NCBI GenBank assembly: GCA_002408385.1
Contig: DHSB01000245.1
Span: forward strand, 1-20,099
Direction: 5' to 3'
Origin: Myxococcales bacterium UBA5297
Lineage (GTDB): Bacteria > Myxococcota > Myxococcia > Myxococcales > UBA5297
DNA length: 20,099 nt
Positions 15,362 through 20,099 of this stretch are shown in pieces. The position numbers and the translations under genes were made by a program. The notes beneath the pieces were generated by a model, which worked only from the letters and a program-made list of their open reading frames with translations, ran no database searches and had not been told where the DNA came from. Within the stretch, counting starts at the first letter, position 1; every line of letters starts with the position of its first letter.

Positions 15362-16519
15362 TCACCGGAGCGGCTCGGTCCCTTGGTTGAGCAGCTCGAT
15401 GTAGGGCCCGTAGACGAATACCTGTCCGCGCCGTTTCCCCGTCGCCTCGGACACGAGTCCGGCGGCGGCGAGCCTTCTCAAGCTCGCCAGCACCGTGGGC
15501 TCGCTCAGCTCGAGCGCCTTGGCTCCGTCGCGGACCGAGAGCACCGGCTTGCGCTGCAAGAGCTCCTGGACCGCGAGCGCCGAGGCGGCCGCGCGCCCCA
15601 GCGGCCGGAGCCGCTGCCGATGCTCCTCGAACATCGCGAGGATCTTCTTCGCGGTCTCGACCGCTTGATCGGAGGTCTCCAGCACGCCGGTCAGGAAGAA
15701 CCGGATCCAGCTCTCCCAATCGCCCTCGGTCCTCACCCGCTGCAGCAGCTCGTAGTAGGCCTCCCGATGCGTCTTGAAGTACAGGCTCAGGTACAGCGAC
15801 GGCTGTTGGAGTGCGCCTTCCGCGCAGAGCAGGAGGGTGATGAGCAGCCGCCCGAGGCGTCCGTTGCCGTCGAGAAACGGGTGAATCGTCTCGAACTGCA
15901 CGTGCACCAGCGCCGCCTTGATGAGCGTTCCGATCCCCTCCGCGTGGAGGAACTTCTCGAGCTCGCCCATGCACTCCATGACGCGGTAGGGCGGCGGTGG
16001 GACGTACAGCGCGTTGCCGGGCCGCGTGCCGCCAATCCAGTTCTGCGAGGTGCGAAACTCGCCCGGCTGCTTGTCGCTGCCCCGCCCGCTGGAGAGCAGC
16101 AGCCCGTGGATTTCGCGGAGCAGCCTCAGCGACAGCGGGAAGCCCTCGTTCATCCGCCGCAGGCCGTGCTGCATCGCGGCGACGTAGCTCGAGACCTCCT
16201 GGACGTCGTTGAGCGGCACCCCGGGCGCTTCGGCGCTCTCGTACATCAGCAGGTCGGAGAACGACGACTGTGTCCCCTCGATCTGGGAGGACAGGACGGC
16301 TTCCTTGCGAACGTAGAAGTAGATGAAGAGCTGCGGGTCGGGCAGAAGGACGGTCAGACCGTCGAGCCTGCCGAGGGCACGGTTGGCGCGCTCCACCAGG
16401 CCCAGGTCGTCGGCGGTCAGCTCTAGCGGAGGCTCGGGTGGCAAATTGGCGGGCACGAACGCCCTCACCGACTCCCCCGACGAGGCGTCCACAATGTAGG
16501 TTCCGGCAGTTCTGGTCAT
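15362..16519 (-). CDS. Fic-domain protein adenylyltransferase (class II)
   Basis: 385 residues. Fic enzymes transfer AMP from ATP to Ser, Thr or Tyr of target proteins. The catalytic loop is HPFLDGNGRLGR (about residues 210-221), a full match to HPFx(D/E)GN(G/K)R including the catalytic His. An N-terminal inhibitory helix is present as SSQIEGTQSS (about 78-87), the (S/T)xxxE(G/N) motif, which makes this a self-inhibited class II Fic as in SoFic. The N-terminal region matches the Fic_N domain. The last 80 residues form a winged helix (SVRDGAKALELSEPTVLASLRRL), which may bind DNA and regulate its own gene. The ATG at 16519 is preferred over a TTG at 16531; neither has a good ribosome site. No separate antitoxin is adjacent, consistent with class II. 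A palindrome 18 bases upstream may be its operator. Confidence 0.88.
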   Translation of the reverse strand: MTRTAGTYIVDASSGESVRAFVPANLPPEPPLELTADDLGLVERANRALGRLDGLTVLLPDPQLFIYFYVRKEAVLSSQIEGTQSSFSDLLMYESAEAPGVPLNDVQEVSSYVAAMQHGLRRMNEGFPLSLRLLREIHGLLLSSGRGSDKQPGEFRTSQNWIGGTRPGNALYVPPPPYRVMECMGELEKFLHAEGIGTLIKAALVHVQFETIHPFLDGNGRLGRLLITLLLCAEGALQQPSLYLSLYFKTHREAYYELLQRVRTEGDWESWIRFFLTGVLETSDQAVETAKKILAMFEEHRQRLRPLGRAAASALAVQELLQRKPVLSVRDGAKALELSEPTVLASLRRLAAAGLVSEATGKRRGQVFVYGPYIELLNQGTEPLR

Positions 16520-16537
16520 GGCTGTTGGCAAAAGATC

Positions 16538-16561
16538 TTTGCTAGCGGAATCGCTAGCAAA
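16538..16561. promoter_or_regulatory. Inverted repeat upstream of fic, candidate operator
   Basis: TTTGCTAGCG-GAAT-CGCTAGCAAA is a perfect 10-bp inverted repeat with a 4-base spacer, just upstream of the fic start. Its position and symmetry suit binding by a dimeric regulator, perhaps the Fic winged helix itself. The left arm with flanking bases (GGCAAAAGATCTTTGC, 16527-16542) resembles GCAAAAGTTCTTTGC in direct repeats A and B, so it may instead be a diverged part of that repeat. Confidence 0.55.
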
Positions 16562-16620
16562 ACTTAGGGGCGCATCTTTGTCTTGTCGCGAGATGGCTGT
16601 CTAGCGTCCCGCGGGGCGGG

Positions 16621-17037
16621 ACCTCGACCTTCGCGGCATCGACCAAGTGATCGCCGCGGCGAATCGGGGCCTGGCGCTCGTCCTCTCGAGGTGTCATGGG
16701 CGACCGACCTTCGCGACCGGTGCCGCCGCGCCGGAGTCGCCTTCTTCAAGCAGAGGGCCGTTGGCGGGCCCTCCAGCGCTCCGGTCCTTCGGCGCCGCCC
16801 ACATGATCTGATCCACTTTCGGCGGCGACGAGAGATCCAGTTGCAGCGCGGCAACGCAGTCCTTCGTCCCCCGTAAGTCCGCCTGATCGCTGGCGAAGGC
16901 GTCCTTTCGGGGGCCGAAGGACTGACGGGGAAGTGGCTCTAACTGGCCGCCGAAAGTGGATCACTTTGCCGAGGCTTTTCCGGTCGGCAGCTCGAGGGCC
17001 GCACCTGGCACGAGCTGCCGCAGGGTCGGGGTAGGGC
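16621..17037 (+). pseudogene. Broken C-terminal part of a second DUF5131 gene
   Basis: Bases 16621-16757 match the intact gene from LDLRGID (residue 168) to the KQ at 211. A one-base deletion shifts the frame between VI and [11 protein letters not shown]; the shifted frame then reads [20 protein letters not shown]. The match stops at about 16757 and resumes at about 16980 as [17 protein letters not shown] with the stop codon. The gap contains the inverted-repeat element at 16809-16963. The N-terminal two thirds, including the cysteines, are absent. Confidence 0.8.
16809..16963. mobile_element. 155-bp element with perfect 18-bp inverted ends (MITE-like)
   Basis: TGATCCACTTTCGGCGGC (16809-16826) and its exact reverse complement (16946-16963) bound a non-coding segment. 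Inside, CAGTCCTTCG-T-CCCCC (16857-16872) pairs with 16909-16924 with one mismatch, so the whole can fold as a long hairpin. It lies between the two halves of a broken DUF5131 copy. The ends loosely recall IS21-type termini (AGTGGATCACTTT), but no transposase is present. No clear target duplication is visible. It is probably a miniature or deleted derivative of an insertion sequence. Confidence 0.65.
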
Positions 17038-17318
17038 TAAGGCGGGGGCCGGTCGGGTCCCGGCGCGGTCTGCTCGCAAGTTGCCGGAACGGCGGCGCTC
17101 TCCCGGGGAGCGCTCGCCGCCGGCCGCCCGGGGGGCGAGCGCTAAGCAAAAGTTCTTTGCTTAGCGTCCGGCTTGGCAAAAGTTGTGGCCCGATCTTTTG
17201 CTTACGCTCGCGCTAGCAGCCATCGGGAGCGGTCCGAGGACCTTCCGGGGGCGAACAGGCTTGCCAGACCGCCGGAGCGGGAGCTCCGCGCCGGCTTGTG
17301 GCCCGCCCCGAGGGCGAA
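16982..17318. repeat. Direct repeat copy B: DUF5131 tail plus downstream DNA
   Basis: About 337 bases matching copy A (15022-15356). It begins with the [13 protein letters not shown] tail codons and keeps the nested inverted repeat (TAAGCAAAAG 17143-17152, CTTTTGCTTA 17195-17204). The 18-base palindrome of copy A is degenerate here. Copy A is followed by fic and copy B by another fragment of the DUF5131 tail. Confidence 0.8.
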
Positions 17319-17327
17319 GACCGCGGG

Positions 17328-17458
17328 GCCGGAGTGCCGCTTTCTTCAAGCAGTGGGGCGAAGGCGGGGCTGGAGCCCCGGACATCCAGCGTCCGGGTCG
17401 GCAGCTCGAGGTGCGCGCGTGGGACGAGCTGCCGCGGGTTCGAACCGGGGCGCGTTGA
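17328..17458 (+). pseudogene. Third DUF5131 fragment, C-terminal tail only
   Basis: The DNA matches the end of the intact gene: after a frameshift it reads AAFFKQWGEGGAG, then about 13 codons unlike the intact copy, then GRQLEVRAWDELPR, ending at a TGA at 17456-17458. It directly follows direct repeat B. Nothing upstream of residue about 205 of the family is present, so it cannot be functional. Confidence 0.72.
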
Positions 17459-17475
17459 GCTACGGAGCCGTCCCC

Positions 17476-17495
17476 GGGCGGATTGCTCTCCGCCC
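17476..17495. repeat. REP-like palindrome after the third DUF5131 fragment
   Basis: GGGCGGAT-TGCT-CTCCGCCC is the same hairpin as at 14259 with one mismatch in the stem. Both lie in a similar local sequence (GGGCGGATTGCT, then CTCCACC or CTCTTCACC). The downstream copy may have been carried along with DUF5131 flanking DNA. Confidence 0.6.
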
Positions 17496-17531
17496 CAACC
17501 GCTCTTCACCGGGCATACCGGCCCTACGCGC

Positions 17532-18527
17532 TCAGCGTCGCGCCACGAGGCGGTCCTGCCACTGTTCGCGCTCCGGTCTCGAGATCCAGTCGAGGTTTTC
17601 GAACTGGCGAAGCAGGGTCGTCGCGCCGATGCCCAGCGAATTCATCGCCGAATACAAGTCCTCGCCCGTCCACGTGCTCGAATCGCGGGCGAGGACCGCA
17701 GCGATTGCCGGCTCAGGCGCGAGAAGCATCGCCGCGAAGGCATCTGCCCTGCGCTCTTCGAGGGGCGGCGCCCAGGGGTTGGAGACGACGCCGGTGCGCC
17801 CCTCGGCGTCCCCGTCGAAGAGCAGATGGCAGAGCTCGTGAGCCAGGCTCATGCGCCTTCCCCACGGCGTCGGCGAGAACCTGCCGTTCCGGTTGACGGC
17901 GATGGTCGGGCCGTAGCCCGCGCCTCCGCGGCTGAGCGCCTCGACCCTGGCGTCGACCAGGCTCACGTCTTCGACGCCGATTCCGAGCCGCGGCAGCAGC
18001 TTCGTCTCGAAATCGACCTCGTCTCGAAGCGGCTGCTCGGGGCTGAGCCCCAACCTCTCTCGGATGACGAGCGCTCGGTCATAGCCGTCGGCGGTCGCCT
18101 CTTCGGGAGGGCACTGGCAAGGCGCGTACTCGCGCAGCGGGGCGAGGAGCGCGTCACTTCGTCCCAGCTCCTTGGCGCACAACTCCGCGAGGGCGTCCAC
18201 GTCGACGGGGGTCAAAGTCGGCGAGGCAGAGCGAAAGAGAAGGATTGGCGGCGGCAGGATTGACCAGCGTCGAGGCGAGTCTTCTTGCTCCTCTACTCCC
18301 AGCATCGCTGCGATGACCGAGTCCACCGGGCGGTGTGGATCGCCGGCGAGCTTGCGGAGCCGCTCGGCAGCAGCGCGGACGAGGTCGCCCGCCGAAACGA
18401 CGAGTCGCTCGATCTTTCGATCGGGTGCGGCCAGCGCCTCGAAGCGCGCGCGCAGCTCGGCCGCCGCGAGGGCCTGTCCTTGGATGGTCTCGAGCGCCGC
18501 AATGGCGTTACCTCCCCGGCTTGGCAC
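17532..18527 (-). CDS. ImmA/IrrE-type metallopeptidase, N-terminus uncertain
   Basis: About 331 residues from a GTG at 18527. The zinc-binding motif is SLAHELCHLLFDGDAEG (HELCH about 230-234), and the third ligand is probably in LEERRADAFAAMLLAP (Glu about 257). The preceding GPTIAVNRN strand is typical of ImmA/IrrE peptidases, which cleave repressors or respond to DNA damage and are common in mobile and toxin-antitoxin contexts. Many relatives start with an XRE helix-turn-helix; none is seen, and the first 100 residues here are helical without a recognised domain. The frame stays open to 18755, but residues beyond about 18590 are the antisense of a DUF5131 fragment, so they are not original sequence. 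The true N-terminus may have been lost when that fragment arrived. No good ribosome site precedes the GTG; it may be an expressed, truncated or decaying gene. Confidence 0.72.
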   Translation of the reverse strand: MPSRGGNAIAALETIQGQALAAAELRARFEALAAPDRKIERLVVSAGDLVRAAAERLRKLAGDPHRPVDSVIAAMLGVEEQEDSPRRWSILPPPILLFRSASPTLTPVDVDALAELCAKELGRSDALLAPLREYAPCQCPPEEATADGYDRALVIRERLGLSPEQPLRDEVDFETKLLPRLGIGVEDVSLVDARVEALSRGGAGYGPTIAVNRNGRFSPTPWGRRMSLAHELCHLLFDGDAEGRTGVVSNPWAPPLEERRADAFAAMLLAPEPAIAAVLARDSSTWTGEDLYSAMNSLGIGATTLLRQFENLDWISRPEREQWQDRLVARR

Positions 18528-18595
18528 GCTCGAGCACAGGGGAAATCCGGTCGACTGCCAGGCTAACGAGACCTCGCCTTGTCGGACGTCTCGGG

Positions 18596-18886
18596 TGCTT
18601 TCGTCACGCTCCAGCCGCAAGCCCTGCAGTTGCCGCTGAGATGGAAGAAACCGCGCGCCATCTTCGTGAGCTCGATGAGCGTCCTCTTCCACGAGCGGGT
18701 TCCCGACGCTTTCGTGCGCCGGGGCTTCGACGTGATGCGCCGCGCGAGCTGGCATCGATTCCAGGTGCTCACCAAGCGCTCGGAGAGGATGGCGAAGCTG
18801 GCGGCATCGCTCGATTGGCCGCCGAACGTCTGGATAGACGTCAGCGTCGAGAGCGCCGCCTTCTCAAACCGCATCGACGACTTGAA
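18596..18886 (+). pseudogene. Fourth DUF5131 copy, middle segment only
   Basis: About 97 codons match residues 51-147 of the intact protein: [59 protein letters not shown] and IDVSVESAAFSNRIDD. The three cysteines and the whole C-terminal half are missing, and both ends stop abruptly. The segment is open in frame but has no plausible start. Several conserved positions have changed (for example MGVSVE to IDVSVE), suggesting age. It borders the 5' end of the ImmA/IrrE gene on the opposite strand. Confidence 0.82.
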
Positions 18887-18942
18887 TTCGGATGCCGGCC
18901 GCCGGGAACGCCAGCACGAAGGCTGACGCTCCGGGCCTCGAC

Positions 18943-18962
18943 GGGCGCATTGCCATGCGCAT
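18943..18962. repeat. Degenerate REP-like palindrome
   Basis: GGGCGCAT-TGCC-ATGCGCAT followed by CTAC: the inner six base pairs of the stem remain. It is related to the perfect hairpin at 1286, which has the same GCGCAT stem core. Confidence 0.5.
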
Positions 18963-19087
18963 CTACCTGCCTGCGACCGATCGCTCGGGTTCCGGACAAA
19001 GCCCGGGCTGCGCCTGTCGAAGGCGACCAGGATGACCGGGTTGCGCCCGAGTTGCTTGGACGAGGCGGAGTGAGCTCCCGTGCCACC

Positions 19088-19122
19088 AACGAAAACGCCG
19101 GCCAGCAAGCGCTGACCGGCGT
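19088..19122 (-). terminator. Intrinsic terminator for the 19173-19913 gene
   Basis: Read on the minus strand: ACGCCGG, a G-U pair, CAGC, loop GCTT, GCTG, then CCGGCGT followed by TTTCGTT. This gives a 12-pair stem with a T-rich tail, 50 bases after the stop codon at 19173. It fits a rho-independent terminator well. Confidence 0.75.
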
Positions 19123-19172
19123 CGTTGTTCAGGAAGGGAAGGGTTCTCAGCGATTGCTCCTCCTCAGCTCGT

Positions 19173-19913
19173 CTAGCCCTTGTCCTCCTCGGTCTGCTTG
19201 GTCTCGCTCTTCTTGGACCTCGTGTTCCCGCGCGCGCGCAGCAGGATGTCCTTGTTGAACCGGGACGAGGTCTCCGCCTCGTTCGGGAACGCGATCTGGC
19301 CGATGCGGTTGATGTCCTCGATAAGCTGGAGCAGGCGGCCCTTGATCAGGTGCAGTGCGCGGGTGTTCTCCGGGGTCGCGGTGGCCTTGGTCTCCTGGTT
19401 GCGCTGAGCCGCCAGCAGTCCGGCGCGGAGAGCGTCGTGCTGCGCGAGCGCCGACTCGCCGCGGAAGTACGGCTTGAGCGCGTCGTCGAGCTTGGCCACC
19501 GTCTCACGGCTGTTGGTGAGGTGCTCGATGATCCGGATGGTCGAGCGTCCGACCGCGACCTGGGGAACCAGGCGCTTCAGATCGGTCTCGGTCACCGCGG
19601 CCTTGCGGGCCGCCATCGGAGTCGCCAAGCGAAGCTGCCGGAAGTGCCTCTTGGAGAGGTCCACGCAGCGCTCCTCCTCGCGCGTCGCCTCCTCGGCCGA
19701 GACCACCGCCGCGCCGCGCGTGCCGATGTACTGCAGCAGCTCATCGCGCAGGCTGCCCAGCGTCACGATCTGCTCTTCGGTCAGCCCGCAGTCCAACAGC
19801 GCGGCCTTCTTCTCCGCCGTCAGCCCGGCCGTGTATTCGGTCTGGTCGATGATGCCCTTCGTCGGCTCGGCCCGGCCCTTGCGCACCAACTGCTCCAACT
19901 CTTCGAAGCTCAT
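19173..19913 (-). CDS. Unrecognised helical protein
   Basis: 246 residues; I do not recognise the family. It starts MSFEELEQLVRKGRAEPTKG, has a Lys/Glu/Arg-rich, mostly helical body with heptad-like Leu spacing (for example ALHLIKGRLLQLIEDINRIG), and ends in a charged tail (KKSETKQTEEDKG). No signal peptide, membrane segment or cysteine motif is seen. The ATG at 19913 has GGGGGAG 7 bases upstream, which decides against in-frame ATGs further upstream (20036 and 19979). A strong terminator follows, so it is probably a single-gene transcript and really expressed. The middle third (EEATREEERCVDLSKRHFRQ) could be a coiled coil. It resembles housekeeping or structural hypotheticals more than a defence enzyme, but this is a guess. 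Confidence 0.75.
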   Translation of the reverse strand: MSFEELEQLVRKGRAEPTKGIIDQTEYTAGLTAEKKAALLDCGLTEEQIVTLGSLRDELLQYIGTRGAAVVSAEEATREEERCVDLSKRHFRQLRLATPMAARKAAVTETDLKRLVPQVAVGRSTIRIIEHLTNSRETVAKLDDALKPYFRGESALAQHDALRAGLLAAQRNQETKATATPENTRALHLIKGRLLQLIEDINRIGQIAFPNEAETSSRFNKDILLRARGNTRSKKSETKQTEEDKG

Positions 19914-19920
19914 TTGTTTG

Positions 19921-19927
19921 CTCCCCC
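19921..19927 (-). promoter_or_regulatory. Ribosome binding site for the 19913 start
   Basis: On the minus strand GGGGGAG lies 7 bases before the ATG at 19913. It is the best Shine-Dalgarno match in this part of the window. Confidence 0.65.
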
Positions 19928-20099
19928 GCGGGGCATTCCCCGCTGTGGTTCCCTCTCTGAACGGGGGGCAGTAGAGCATGCTGGCTCCAAGGAGTGAAGA
20001 CCCAAAAAAGCAGGCAAGCGCAAAAAAACTGCGCAATTGTGAACAGAAGCAAGGGCCAATCGTTCTGCGGTGAACATCTCTCGCGTGGTTGAGGCGCTC
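19928..20099. other. Upstream region of the last gene
   Basis: No gene is supported. The minus-strand frame stays open to 20036, but its translation begins with a hydrophobic run not preceded by a ribosome site. The stretch 20000-20045 has poly-T/poly-A tracts on opposite strands and may hold a promoter, though no -35/-10 pair is clear. Confidence 0.35.

Noticed and set aside
15212..16426. Plus-strand open frame of about 400 codons opposite fic
   Set aside because: It is antisense to a Fic protein with complete catalytic and inhibitory motifs; the leading part is repeat A.
18800..19172. Extra DUF5131 sequence after the fourth fragment
   Set aside because: A few bases (CCGGGCCTCGAC near 18931) recall the intact gene, but the match is too short to support.

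Overview
The window reads as a defence and accessory island from a high-GC bacterium. Coding GC is roughly two thirds by eye over most of it, with a clear drop over about 3.9-7.0 kb. The taxon cannot be fixed from the sequence. The GC, the intergenic palindromes and the gene mix would suit Myxococcota, Acidobacteriota or similar soil or metagenome lineages, but that is only an inference. No tRNA, rRNA, CRISPR array, integrase or intact transposase was seen.

Layout. 1-879: no convincing gene. 880-3882 (+): a 1000-residue fusion of a HIT domain, a single-HKD phospholipase D-like nuclease domain and a superfamily 2 helicase, whose linkers carry intergenic-type repeats kept in frame. 3975-6976 (+): a two-gene, translationally coupled operon of a NACHT-type STAND NTPase and a RelA/SpoT-type nucleotide synthetase. 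It has lower GC than its surroundings. 6995-10735 (-): a very large TPR plus CHAT caspase-like protease, convergent with the NACHT-RelA operon with 18 bp between the stop codons. 11118-14109 (-): an McrB-like GTPase followed by an McrC-like nuclease subunit, in which the first acidic residue of the nuclease motif reads as Asn. 14359-15075 (+): an intact Gp37/Gp68-like (DUF5131) three-cysteine protein.

From 15.0 to 19.0 kb the DNA is a mosaic. Three broken, shorter copies of the DUF5131 gene lie between other genes, and the gene's tail plus about 280 bp downstream is duplicated. A Fic-family AMPylator (15362-16519, -) and an ImmA/IrrE-type metallopeptidase (17532-18527, -) sit between these fragments, and a 155-bp element with perfect 18-bp inverted ends interrupts one fragment. 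19173-19913 (-) is an unrecognised helical protein with a good ribosome binding site and a good terminator.

How the parts may work together. The NACHT protein looks like a sensor/switch and the synthetase like its toxic effector: sensing of infection would lead to production of an alarmone-like or pyrophosphorylated nucleotide and growth arrest. CHAT-TPR, McrBC, helicase-nuclease and Fic genes nearby are all families that recur in antiphage islands. The NACHT plus RelA/SpoT pair is the best candidate for an undescribed system, and the DUF5131-fragment mosaic is the most unusual DNA architecture. All functional statements are inferred from motifs and gene order.
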